From assembly GCA_051747385.1 (NCBI GenBank), contig JBNJGB010000030.1, forward strand, positions 1 to 64,000: a stretch of DNA of 64,000 nucleotides, in the 5' to 3' direction. Within the stretch, counting starts at the first letter, position 1. The number at the start of each line of letters is the position of its first letter. Positions 33,552 to 42,371 of this stretch are shown here, in pieces. Under the pieces are notes generated by a model. That model had not been told where the DNA came from, did not search any database, and saw nothing but the letters and a program-made list of their open reading frames with translations. The translations under genes were made by a program, and so were the position numbers. Source of the DNA: JBNJGB01 sp051747385. Lineage in GTDB: Bacteria; Myxococcota_A; UBA9042; PHBI01; JACKFB01.

Positions 33552-34640
33552 GTGACCATGAAGCCCGCCCTCCTCGGCCCCCGCCTCGCAGCCCTCGCCG
33601 TGCTCCTCCTCGTGGGCTCGTCCGCTCCGGCCTCGCGCGCAGCCGACGGTCTGACGAACGAAGACCTCGCCATGGCGTGGGCGGATGCGGCGAACCGCAG
33701 CGCCTCCGACTTCTCCGAGCAGCTGGTGGCGCGACTGCACTTCGACGGGGGCGGGAACGCCTACATCCGGCTGCTGGTCACCAACGTGGCCAACGCCGAC
33801 GGCCGCGCGGAGCTGAAGGCCCACGTGACCGTGCCCGGCCACGACAAGCTCCGTCACAAGGTGCGAAAGGGGCGCGGCGACTGGAAGTTCGGCACCGAAC
33901 GCTTCGACGCGCGGGTGGACGACAGCCGCGTGGTCGCCGGCACGGACAAGGCCGAGATCGTCGTGGAGGCGGACGACTACCGGGCCCGCTTCGAGATCGA
34001 CGTCCGCCACGGCCCGCTCCGCCCGGCCGGCGGCGGAGGCGACTATGGCCAGGGACGCCGCTATGTCACGACGATCCTGGCCGCCCGCGGTGCGCTCACG
34101 GGGGAGGTGATCGTCGGCCGGGGGGACGACGCCGACCGGCGGGAGGTGAGGGGCTCCGCGTACATGGTCCACCGGGCCGGGAACGTCGCTCCCTACGTCC
34201 TGGCGCGGCGCTGGTACAACCTGCGGGACTTCGGCCCGGAGCAGACGGTCGTCATGAGCGCCTTCGAGCAGGGCGACCGCCTCGGCGGGCGGACCCTGGG
34301 CTGGGTCTTCGCCGCCACGGACGACGCCCTCGTCGCCTGGGAGCCGGACGTCGCGCTACGGGTGGACGACATCCGCGAAGACGAGAAGTCCCCCTACTCC
34401 GTGCCGCGGGTGGTTCACCTCGAGTCCCGCGAGGGCGACGACGTCCGCGGCGTGATCAAGGCGACCTCCATGCGCGAGCGGAAGGACGACCTGCGCACCC
34501 TGAGCAGGGTGGAGCGCTTCGTCGTGGAGCGGCTGATGAAGCCGTGGACGTACAAGTTCGACGCCCGTTACCTCGTCCGGCGCGGCGGAGAAAGCGCCGC
34601 GAAGGGGAAGGGGACCTACGTGTACCAGCAGCTGAAGTAG
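33552..34640 (+). CDS. secreted protein, possibly lipocalin-like
   Basis: 362 residues from GTG 33552 (AGGAGAGG 4 bp upstream); an ATG two codons later (33558) is equally possible. Signal peptide to about ASRA. The rest is strand-rich with many Trp, Tyr and Arg-Asp pairs (GGNAYIRLLVTNVANADG, RRYVTTILAARGALTGEV, GRTLGWVFAATDDALVAWE) and ends WTYKFDARYLVRRG. The two-lobed beta layout recalls AttH/CrtC-type lipocalins, but I cannot confirm this. Not obviously linked to neighbours; convergent with ino1. Confidence 0.7.
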   Translation: MTMKPALLGPRLAALAVLLLVGSSAPASRAADGLTNEDLAMAWADAANRSASDFSEQLVARLHFDGGGNAYIRLLVTNVANADGRAELKAHVTVPGHDKLRHKVRKGRGDWKFGTERFDARVDDSRVVAGTDKAEIVVEADDYRARFEIDVRHGPLRPAGGGGDYGQGRRYVTTILAARGALTGEVIVGRGDDADRREVRGSAYMVHRAGNVAPYVLARRWYNLRDFGPEQTVVMSAFEQGDRLGGRTLGWVFAATDDALVAWEPDVALRVDDIREDEKSPYSVPRVVHLESREGDDVRGVIKATSMRERKDDLRTLSRVERFVVERLMKPWTYKFDARYLVRRGGESAAKGKGTYVYQQLK

Positions 34641-34730
34641 CGACCGCGCCCCCATACTCCGGCGGGGACGGCGGCGCCCCAGTGGAAGCGGGAGGACGCC
34701 GGCGCCCCGGCGAGTGGAGGAGAGAGGGGC

Positions 34731-36053
34731 TCAGCCCTCCGCCTGGACACCCTCCGTGAGGTGCGTGACCGGGGACTCGCCGGCCATCACGCGCAGGGTG
34801 TTCTTCAACCGCATGTGCTGGATGAAGATGTCGTGCTCCTGGATGTGGCCGGGCTCCACGTGGGGGCTCTTGAAGAAGAACGACAGCCACTCCTGGATGC
34901 CGCTCCGCTCCTTCCGCTTCGCCAGGTCCAGGAAGAGCGCCAGGTCCAGCACGATGGGGGCGGCGAGGATCGAGTCCCGGCAGAGGAAGTCCACCTTGAT
35001 CTGCATCGGGTAGTCGAGCCAGCCGCGGATGTCGATGTTGTCCCACCCCTCCTTGGCGTCGCCGCGGGGCGGGTAATAGTTGATGCGGACCTTGTGATAG
35101 AGGTCGCCGTACAGGTCCGGGTAGAGGTCGGGCTGGAGGATGGTGTCCAGCACGCCGGACTTGGTGACCTCCTTGGCGCGGAAGCTGTCCGGGTCGTCGA
35201 GGACCTCGCCGTCCCGGTTGCCCAGGATGTTGGTGGAGAACCAACCGGCGACGCCGATCATCCGGGTCTTCAGGCCGGGGGCCAGGATGGTCTTCATCAG
35301 GGTCTGGCCCGTCTTGAAGTCCTTGCCGGCGATGGGCACGCCGTGCTCCTCGGCCAGGGCCTCCAGCGCCAGGCTGTCCGCGGACAGGTTCGGGGCGCCG
35401 TTGGCGTAGGGGACGCCCTCCTTGATGGCCGCGTAGGCGTAGAGCTGGGAGGGCGCGATGGCCGGATCGTCCTCGTCGAGGCCCTTCTCGAAGGCCTCGA
35501 TGGACTGGTGGCAGGCGGCCGGCCGGAGGAAGACCTCCGTGGAGCCGCACCACACCATGACCGCCCGGGTGGCGCCGGACTCGTCCAGGGCCCGCCGGAT
35601 GTCCTCGCGGAGGGCCTCGGCCAGGGCGCGCTTGCCCTTCTCGGCCTTGACGTGCGGGCCGTCCAGCCGGCGGACGTACTCCTTGTCGAAGGCGGCCTTC
35701 ATGGGCTTCACGCCGTGGAGGAAGTCCGCCAGGGGCTCCAGGTCGTGCCGGTCCAGGACCTTCGCGCGCGACGCCGCGTCGAAGACGTCCTCGTCGAAGA
35801 CGTCCCAGCCCGCGAAGGTCAGGTCGTCGAGGGTCGCCAGCGGCACCAGGTCCTTGATGAGCGGGCTCCGGCCCTCGGAGCGCTCGCCGAGGCGGATGGT
35901 CTGCTGCTGGGTCAGGGAGCCGATGGGCCGGGCGAGACCACGGCGGATGGCCTCGACGCCGGCGATGAAGGTCGTGGCGACGGCCCCCATACCGGGTGTG
36001 AGGACGAGGAGCTTGCCGTCGGGGCGGTTGACGGTGGTGCTGGACGCAGCCAT
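34731..36053 (-). CDS. ino1: inositol-3-phosphate synthase
   Basis: Converts glucose-6-phosphate to 1L-myo-inositol-1-phosphate (NAD-dependent). 440 residues from ATG 36053 with GAGAGG upstream. Begins KLLVLTPGMGAVATTFIAGVEAIRRG (nucleotide fold); catalytic-region motifs GKDFKTGQTLMKT, GWFSTNILGNRDG, VRINYYPPRGDAKEGWDNIDI and LCRDSILAAP are all present. In this group inositol feeds phospholipids or surface polymers; the polysaccharide genes lie immediately upstream on the same strand (about 200 bp gap). Confidence 0.94.
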   Translation of the reverse strand: MAASSTTVNRPDGKLLVLTPGMGAVATTFIAGVEAIRRGLARPIGSLTQQQTIRLGERSEGRSPLIKDLVPLATLDDLTFAGWDVFDEDVFDAASRAKVLDRHDLEPLADFLHGVKPMKAAFDKEYVRRLDGPHVKAEKGKRALAEALREDIRRALDESGATRAVMVWCGSTEVFLRPAACHQSIEAFEKGLDEDDPAIAPSQLYAYAAIKEGVPYANGAPNLSADSLALEALAEEHGVPIAGKDFKTGQTLMKTILAPGLKTRMIGVAGWFSTNILGNRDGEVLDDPDSFRAKEVTKSGVLDTILQPDLYPDLYGDLYHKVRINYYPPRGDAKEGWDNIDIRGWLDYPMQIKVDFLCRDSILAAPIVLDLALFLDLAKRKERSGIQEWLSFFFKSPHVEPGHIQEHDIFIQHMRLKNTLRVMAGESPVTHLTEGVQAEG

Positions 36054-36250
36054 GGAGAGCCTCTCGGTTCGAAGGCGCCGGAGGAGCCCGAGGGGCCCCT
36101 CGGCGAGTGCGTGTTCCGGTCCGCCGGACCGGCGGAAGTCGCGCCTCCGCTGGGCGACCGGAGACAGCCGCCGGCAGACGAGGGCGTGCCTATAGCACGC
36201 GGATCGGGCCGGAGCAATGGACGGTTCTGGCCCCGAATCCGCCGCTGGAC

Positions 36251-37423
36251 TCAACGGCCTGCGACGAGCTCCTCCAGGGCTTCCCAGGTGCGCTCGCAGT
36301 TGCGACCGTCCGCGCCCAGCATGTGCCGGTCGAGGAATTCGCCCGCGGCCACCTCGCAGCAGGTCGGGTCGTCCAGGGCCTCGTCGAGCTGCTCCACGAG
36401 CCGGGGGAAGCTCCGCGCCAGCATGCCGCCGTGGTCCTCCGGGGGCAGCTTCCAGACGTAGCGCGCCGACTCCACGGTCCTCTCACGCACGCCCAGGAGC
36501 GTGTACTGCTTCCACTGGAACGCCTCGTCCTCGCTCCGCACCGGGTAGACGTGGATGGTGGGCCGGCGGGTGGCGTAGTAGAGGTTGGCGATGCTCGAGT
36601 AGTTCGTGACCAGGGCGTCGGCCACCTGCAGGTCCAGGAAGTTGTCCGGATCCCGGTCCTTGAACTTGAGCATCACGTGGTCGTGCTCGTCCGCCAGGCG
36701 CGTCAGGAACCGCCGGTAGGCGCGCTCGAAGCGAAAGGAGTCGTGGAGCCGCAGGATCACGTTCGCGCCGCGACGCTCCAGGTGGCCGAGCAGGCGCCGG
36801 AAGAGGTCGGCGTCCGTGCCCCAGTGGGCGAAGACCTCGCCGTAGTGCCAGGTGGGCGCCAGGAGCACCGTCTTCCGGTTCACGACGTCGAAGGGATAGT
36901 ACGGCTGCAGGCGCTCCTTCGGGATGGGCTCGCGCAGGTCGTCGTGGCTGGCGGCGCCCAGCACCCGGCAGTTGTCCGGGTGGAAGCCGCTCACCTCGGT
37001 GCGGTGCTCGAAGTCCCAGGGGCCGAAGCACTGCCAGCGGAAGTCGGGGTTGGGGCTCAGGGGGTCGCCCCAGGCGCGCCGGAGCTGCATGTGGAGGGCC
37101 CGGAACTCCTTCCGATCGTTCGGCCCCTTCCAGCCGAAGCCGTGCCACAGGACCATCCCCTTCGGCGACGTGGCCCGGAGCGGGACGCGGTTGTCCAGGA
37201 TGGTCACGTGGGGCCTGAAGAAGGGCACGCCGGCCACGTCGTGGAGGCCCCGGCGGCGCACCAGGTCGGCCTGCACGGGGAACAGCTCCGAGACGCCCTG
37301 CCGCCGGTAGAGCTTCGGATCGCCCATGACCACCTTCACCTGCGTATCGGACCGGCGGTCCAGGTAGCGGGTGAAGCTCAGGAGGTCCGCGCCGAAGGTG
37401 GTCGCCCAGACCAGGATGCGCAT
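36251..37423 (-). CDS. CDP-glycerol glycerophosphotransferase-like GT-B enzyme
   Basis: 390 residues. Two Rossmann-like halves; the C-terminal donor site has VTNYSSIANLYYATRRPTIHVYP, the pattern of TagF/CDP-glycerol glycerophosphotransferases and of fucosyl-like surface GTs. WHGFGWKGPN, LLAPTWHYGEVF and ILRLHDSFRFE also fit. No membrane segment. ATG overlaps the flippase stop. Probably adds a phosphate-linked unit to a surface glycan; donor is inference. Confidence 0.8.
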   Translation of the reverse strand: MRILVWATTFGADLLSFTRYLDRRSDTQVKVVMGDPKLYRRQGVSELFPVQADLVRRRGLHDVAGVPFFRPHVTILDNRVPLRATSPKGMVLWHGFGWKGPNDRKEFRALHMQLRRAWGDPLSPNPDFRWQCFGPWDFEHRTEVSGFHPDNCRVLGAASHDDLREPIPKERLQPYYPFDVVNRKTVLLAPTWHYGEVFAHWGTDADLFRRLLGHLERRGANVILRLHDSFRFERAYRRFLTRLADEHDHVMLKFKDRDPDNFLDLQVADALVTNYSSIANLYYATRRPTIHVYPVRSEDEAFQWKQYTLLGVRERTVESARYVWKLPPEDHGGMLARSFPRLVEQLDEALDDPTCCEVAAGEFLDRHMLGADGRNCERTWEALEELVAGR

Positions 37424-38892
37424 CAGTCGTCTCCGTCCTTGCGCTTGTGGCGCTTCAGCACGGCCGCGACCGTATCGCGCTCGCGGGCATAGGCCAGCCC
37501 CAGGCCCGACACGAGGGTCACTGCCGCCCCCAGCACGGCCACCGGGGCCGGGTTCCACGCCGCCTGTTCGGCCAGGAGCCAGCGCACGCCGAGGGCCACG
37601 ACGGCGACCGGCGCCAGGACGACCGCGCCCGACAGGGTCTTGCCCGCGAAAGTCCAGAACGACTGCTTCAGGGCACGGGAGCCGAACAGGAAGAGGACCA
37701 CCACCACCACCGGATAGATGGTGCCCCACACCCAGGCGACGGCCTCCAGGCTCATGGAGGCGGCGACCAGGAAGGCGACGGGCATGACCACTGCGGTCGT
37801 GAGGGAGTACAAGAAGTTCTGGCGGGCCCGGCCCACGGCGTTGAGAAGCTGGGGTACGAGCGGCGAGACGGACAAGATGAGGCCGTAGACCGTCAGGATC
37901 TGCACCAGGGGGACGACGGCCAGCCACTGCTCGTAGCCGATGGCCATGAGGGCGTCCTCGGTGAACACGGCGATGACGAGGAGCACGGTGCCGATGGACG
38001 ACATGTTCACGCGAGCGATGGCGTAGAAGTAGCGGCGGAGCCGCTCCTCTTCGAGCTGCAGGCGGGCGAACGCCGGGTAGGCCACCTGGTTGACGATGCT
38101 CACGAGGGTACGCACCGGATCCTTCACCATGCGATACGCCAGGGAGTAGACGCCGACGGCGTCCGCGCCGAAGAAGCGCCCGACGATCAGGTAGTCGGCG
38201 TTGATGTAGAAGTTGTAGAGGAGCCGCGAGCCGGTGGCGTAGACGCCGAACCGCACCATGGACCGCACCTCGCCCCAGCGGACACGCCAGCGCGGCACGT
38301 ACGGGCGGAACGCCTGGCAGAACACGAGCTGGCCGGCCCGCTGGACGAACTCGCCCGCGACGATGGCCCAGGCGCCGTGGCCCAGCCAGGCGAGGAGCAG
38401 CATGGTCCCGCTGGCCACCATGAGGGAGACGTTGTCGGCGACGGCGAGGCGCCCGAACCACATGTCGCGGATCATGAGGTTCCGCGACACCAGGTAGGCG
38501 GCGAAGAGCACCACCGCCAGGGCCTGGAAGCGCAGCATCGGGGTCAGCAGCGGCTCGTCGTAGAACCACGACGCCAGGGGAGCCCCGGCGAAGATGACCA
38601 GGTAGATGGCGGTGGACAGGCCCAGGGCGATCCAGAACAGGGAGTCGAGCTGTCGCCGGCTGATGTCCTCGGCCTGCACGATGGCGACGCCGAGGCCGAG
38701 CTGCGTAACGCTCTGGATGATGTTGAAGATGGCCAGGACGATGCTGGCGAGGCCCAGCTCCGAGGGCTCGATCATCTTCAGGACGAAGAACAGGGCCACC
38801 ACGTTGATGATCTTGGTGCCGGCGTTGCCCACGCCGCTCACCAGGAAGGACTTCGCGACCTTCCTCGCGAAGGAGCCGTCCTCCTCGGCCAT
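37423..38892 (-). CDS. polysaccharide flippase (MOP/Wzx-like)
   Basis: 489 residues with 12 or more hydrophobic segments, e.g. FLVSGVGNAGTKIINVVALF, LASIVLAIFNIIQSV, AIYLVIFAGAPLASWFY, ALAVVLFAAYLV. N-terminus MAEEDGSFARKVAKSF with the family ELGLASIV and GLGVAIVQ motifs of PST/MOP exporters. Moves lipid-linked glycan across the inner membrane. Start ATG overlaps the GT4 stop by one base and its own stop overlaps the next gene, so the three genes form a compact operon. Confidence 0.92.
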   Translation of the reverse strand: MAEEDGSFARKVAKSFLVSGVGNAGTKIINVVALFFVLKMIEPSELGLASIVLAIFNIIQSVTQLGLGVAIVQAEDISRRQLDSLFWIALGLSTAIYLVIFAGAPLASWFYDEPLLTPMLRFQALAVVLFAAYLVSRNLMIRDMWFGRLAVADNVSLMVASGTMLLLAWLGHGAWAIVAGEFVQRAGQLVFCQAFRPYVPRWRVRWGEVRSMVRFGVYATGSRLLYNFYINADYLIVGRFFGADAVGVYSLAYRMVKDPVRTLVSIVNQVAYPAFARLQLEEERLRRYFYAIARVNMSSIGTVLLVIAVFTEDALMAIGYEQWLAVVPLVQILTVYGLILSVSPLVPQLLNAVGRARQNFLYSLTTAVVMPVAFLVAASMSLEAVAWVWGTIYPVVVVVLFLFGSRALKQSFWTFAGKTLSGAVVLAPVAVVALGVRWLLAEQAAWNPAPVAVLGAAVTLVSGLGLAYARERDTVAAVLKRHKRKDGDD

Positions 38893-40052
38893 CAGCCCCG
38901 CCCCCGGCGGACCTCGAGCCGCTCCTCGAGGAAGCACAGCACGCGCTCGGCCCGCCGTAGCCAGGTCCGCGCGGCCGCGTCGGCGCGGGCCGCCTCCCCC
39001 AGGCGCTCGCGGAGGGCGTCGTCCTCCACGAGCCCACGCAGGGCCGCGACCGCGGCGGCCGGGGCGTCGGGTGGGACCAGCCGTGCGTTCTCACCGTCCA
39101 CCAGGACCTCCCGCAGGTCCGGACCGTCCGGGGCGAGGATGGCGCGGCCCGTGGCCATGTACAGGAACGTCTTGATGGGCAGCACGGTGTTGCCCACGCG
39201 CTCCAGCGGCCCGCGGGTCGGCGGGATCAGGAGGACGTCGGCGGCGTACAGGTACGGCACCGTGTCCCGGAACGCCTGCCAGCCGACCACCGTGACGTTC
39301 GGCATCCCCTCGGCTCGCCGCTCGATGGGGCCGCGGCCCTTGGAGCCGACGAGCACCAGGTGGACATCCGGGAGCGCCTCGACCATGTCGAGCAGCAGCC
39401 CGATGCCCTTGTCCGGCGACACGTGCCCGGCGTACACGGCCACGGGACGGTCCACGGGCAGGCCGAGGCGGAGGCGCGCGACCTCCTGATGGACGGGCTC
39501 GCCGACCAGGTCGGGGTCGTAGCCGTTGTGGGCCACCAGGAGGCGCTCGTCCTCGAAGCCGAGCCGGCGATAGCTGGACGCCGCCAGCTCCGAGTGGAGG
39601 ATGGCCCCGGCGAAGCGCGGCTCACGGCGGAGTCTCCGGAACAGCATCTTCATGCGCCGGGACTGGTCGGGCCACGGCCGGTAGGTCTCGTAGATCACGG
39701 GCCGATCCGTGAGGCGCAGGGCGGCCAGGACCACCGGGAGGTTCCGCGTGTAGACCACGTCGGCGTCCCGGACGAACGCCTTCGCGCACGCCGCGGCGGC
39801 GTGACCGAGCTTCTCCAGCCCACGGACGGGGTTCGGCGCGAGGCTGCGCACCCGGTGGACCGAGAAGGTGGGCGCCACCTCGTAGTGGGCCGCGATCGCC
39901 TCCGCGCCGGGCTCCGTGCGAGCCCAGCGGCCGGGGATGACCAGGTCCACCTCGGCGCCTGCCGACGCCAGGGCGGACGTCATGCTCACGAGCTGGGCCG
40001 TGTCGGTGGCCGTCTGCGGCAGAAGCTGGTCGGAGACGTAGGCGATGCGCAT
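38892..40052 (-). CDS. glycosyltransferase, GT4 family
   Basis: 386 residues; retaining GT-B glycosyltransferase. N-terminal domain MRIAYVSDQLLPQTATDTAQLV, linker VAHNGYDPDLVGEP, donor domain VAVYAGHVSPDKGIGLLLDMVEALPDV and GWQAFRDTVPYLYAADVLLIPPTRGPLERVGNTVLPIKTFLYMATG with the GT4 E-x7-E-like region. Start ATG 40052. First gene of the flippase/GT operon; acts on the cytosolic side. Sugar unknown. Confidence 0.92.
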   Translation of the reverse strand: MRIAYVSDQLLPQTATDTAQLVSMTSALASAGAEVDLVIPGRWARTEPGAEAIAAHYEVAPTFSVHRVRSLAPNPVRGLEKLGHAAAACAKAFVRDADVVYTRNLPVVLAALRLTDRPVIYETYRPWPDQSRRMKMLFRRLRREPRFAGAILHSELAASSYRRLGFEDERLLVAHNGYDPDLVGEPVHQEVARLRLGLPVDRPVAVYAGHVSPDKGIGLLLDMVEALPDVHLVLVGSKGRGPIERRAEGMPNVTVVGWQAFRDTVPYLYAADVLLIPPTRGPLERVGNTVLPIKTFLYMATGRAILAPDGPDLREVLVDGENARLVPPDAPAAAVAALRGLVEDDALRERLGEAARADAAARTWLRRAERVLCFLEERLEVRRGRG

Positions 40053-40473
40053 CGGCAGTCGAGCCCCTGAGGGTGTCGGGGCCGACGTGTAGCACACCCT
40101 CCGAGCCCGAACGAGCACTTCGCCGGTGGACGCCGACCACCGCGCCGACAGGCCGGTCGACGTGGACGTGGGCGTCCCCCGCACCTCCATCGCGCGGATG
40201 TAGCGAGTGTCGGCCGGTCGACGTGGACGTGGGCGTCCCTCGAGCCCACAGACCTCGGCACGGGCGTTCGTGGTCGCGGTCGTGGACGGTGTCCGCCGGC
40301 ACTTGGGCCCGCCCGACGTGGACGGCCATCGACACGGCGCATCGCCGCTGCGGGTGGCCCACCCCCGCCCACCCTCCTATGTGACGGGCAGGGGCCGAAT
40401 CGTTGCGCACGAATTGACGCCCCGCGACCGGATGTCGTAGCCACCGGGGGGCCGTCCGTGCACGCGAGGTCCC
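40053..40473. other. divergent promoter region with a 28-bp direct repeat
   Basis: About 420 bp between the polysaccharide operon (minus) and the asparagine-synthase-like gene (plus). Contains two identical 28-bp repeats (40151-40178 and 40212-40239), first bases GGCCGGTCGACGTGGACG, 33 bp apart, plus looser CGACGTGGACG copies (for example near 40314). No gene is credible here. Likely regulatory or an old duplication. Confidence 0.5.
40151..40239. repeat. pair of 28-bp direct repeats
   Basis: Copies at 40151-40178 and 40212-40239 are identical over 28 bases and remain similar for a few bases at either end (both continue CCC-x-CG). The 33-bp gap sequence is not repeated. Confidence 0.75.
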
Positions 40474-42234
40474 ATGTCGTCTCCCAGCCTGCTCCTCGAC
40501 GGAGGTCCGGAGGACTGGCGTCCGCGGGGCATCCACCTGGTCGTCGGCCGGCAGCCGCCCGTGGAGTCCGAGCCCGGCTGGCACCGGGCGGGGGCCTTCC
40601 ACGTCCGGGCCGACGGGCCGCTCGCGCGTGTGCGGGTGGACGGTGCGCTCTGCCTGGCGTTCGACGGCATCCTCACCGGCGAGGGGTCTGCCGAGTCCGA
40701 CCCGCTCGAGGTCGTCCGGCGGGCGTGGGAATCGGGGGGCCTGGACGGCCTCCGCGCCCTGGAGGGCTTCTTCAACGTCCTGGTGGTGGACGCGGACCGC
40801 GGGGAGGGGTGGCTGGTTCCCGATCGGCTCGCGACGCGCCCCTTGTGGTGCTACGCGAGCAGCGGCCGGTGCGTCGTCGCGCCGTCGCCGACCGCGCTCC
40901 GCGCTCACATGCCACACACGCCGCTGGACCCGCTCCGCCTCTACCAGACGCTGCGCAGCACGCACCCCGTGGGGTCGGGCTCGCTCGTCCGCGACCTCGC
41001 CCGCACACGTCCGCTGTCCGTCGTGCGGGTCGATGTCCGCGGCGACCTGCAGGAGCGACCGGATCCAGTCCTTCGTCAGCGTCCCGCGGCGGGCCTGACG
41101 CTCCCCGAGGCGGCCGAGCGGATGCGCGATGTCCATGGGGGCATCCTGCGAACCATCCTGGACCACCCGGAGGTCGGCTCCCGCCCCATCGAGCTTCCGC
41201 TCACGGGTGGCCTGGACAGCCGGCACATCCTGGCGGATCTCCTGTCTCAGGGGCGCCGCCCGGATCGCTTCGTCCACGTGATCCTCGACCGCGCGGACCA
41301 TCGGCCGGTGGAGCTCATGGCCGAGCGCTTCGGGGTGCCGCTCACGGCTCCGCGGATCCAGGATCTGGACTGGGCCTCCATCGTGGCGCGCTGGGTGCAC
41401 GTCACCGGCGGGCTCGTGCATCCCCAGCAGATGTATCTCATCGCCTGGCCGCCCCGGTCGGGCCCCCGCGCGACCCTCGGCTTCGACGGCTACCTGGCCG
41501 GGTTCTTCCTCAGCTTCCGACGGATCTGGGCCCCCCTCCGCTCACGCTTCTACACTCCGCGGCGAGTGCTGGATGGCATCATCGCCGACGCCCGGGCCCA
41601 CGAAGAGGCGACCCGGCGCCTCCTGGACCTCGAGGCCGCGCGCTTCGAGGGCCCCCCGGGCTTCCTGGAGCGGATGAGCGAGGTCCTGAGCCGCGGCCCG
41701 TACCATACGGGTGCTCTTTTCGGCATGCGCGGCGGCGACGACCAGGTCTTCGCGCCCGGCGCACACGTCCGCGTGCTCGAGCTGTTCCGGATCCTCTCCG
41801 GCGACCTGGCCGCCGACAAGCGCGTCCGCCTCCAGATGTTCCGGTCTTTCTACCCGGCGCTCGCTGCCATCCCCGACTCCTCGGGCCGCGACCTGTGGGG
41901 CCGGCCGTCCGGGAGCGCCCTCCCGGGACTCGTCGAGCGGGCCCGGCGTGCAGCCCTTCCCTCGGAGCGCGTCCCGGGCTCCATCCATGCCCGCATCCGC
42001 CGCATCCCGACCCTGCGCCGGGTCCACCTCCGGCTGGCGGCCGACTGCGCCCTCGAGGCCGACGGCCTCGTCCGGCGAGGCGCGGTGCGCTGGCTGACCC
42101 GCCTGCACATGATCGGGGTCGACCTCGGCTGGCCCCTCGGCGGGCTCCTGTCGGCCGAGGTGGCGCACCGGATCTTCGCCCGAGGGGAGCCACCGGCGCA
42201 GGTCACGGCCCGCCTCCTCGGCGAGGATCGCTGA
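40474..42234 (+). CDS. asparagine-synthase-like protein lacking the glutaminase cysteine
   Basis: 586 residues. AsnB-type architecture: N-terminal Ntn-like domain (about 1-190: ARVRVDGALCLAFDGIL, FFNVLVVDADRGEGWLVPDRLATRPLWCY) and a C-terminal PP-loop ATPase domain with LPLTGGLDSRHILADLL in place of SGGxDS. The protein begins MSSPS, so the catalytic Cys2 of AsnB is missing and the glutaminase half should be inactive; ammonia or another amine donor is implied. Divergent from the polysaccharide operon; such proteins amidate sugars in surface glycans or form lactams elsewhere. GAGG stands 4 bp before the ATG. Confidence 0.82.
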   Translation: MSSPSLLLDGGPEDWRPRGIHLVVGRQPPVESEPGWHRAGAFHVRADGPLARVRVDGALCLAFDGILTGEGSAESDPLEVVRRAWESGGLDGLRALEGFFNVLVVDADRGEGWLVPDRLATRPLWCYASSGRCVVAPSPTALRAHMPHTPLDPLRLYQTLRSTHPVGSGSLVRDLARTRPLSVVRVDVRGDLQERPDPVLRQRPAAGLTLPEAAERMRDVHGGILRTILDHPEVGSRPIELPLTGGLDSRHILADLLSQGRRPDRFVHVILDRADHRPVELMAERFGVPLTAPRIQDLDWASIVARWVHVTGGLVHPQQMYLIAWPPRSGPRATLGFDGYLAGFFLSFRRIWAPLRSRFYTPRRVLDGIIADARAHEEATRRLLDLEAARFEGPPGFLERMSEVLSRGPYHTGALFGMRGGDDQVFAPGAHVRVLELFRILSGDLAADKRVRLQMFRSFYPALAAIPDSSGRDLWGRPSGSALPGLVERARRAALPSERVPGSIHARIRRIPTLRRVHLRLAADCALEADGLVRRGAVRWLTRLHMIGVDLGWPLGGLLSAEVAHRIFARGEPPAQVTARLLGEDR

Positions 42235-42371
42235 CGTGCCCGTGCGAGGGGCATCCCCGACGCCCCCCTGGGGGTTCACCCGCGCCGAACGACCGGGCGG
42301 TCTCCGGAGCCCGTCGGGCGATTGGACGGGAGCCCGGTGGCCCGTACCATGCTCCCCCAGGGAGGTGCCTC

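Noticed and set aside
40151..40239. Two-repeat CRISPR array
   Set aside because: Repeat and gap lengths are suggestive, but there is only one gap, no cas gene, and the repeat has no array context.
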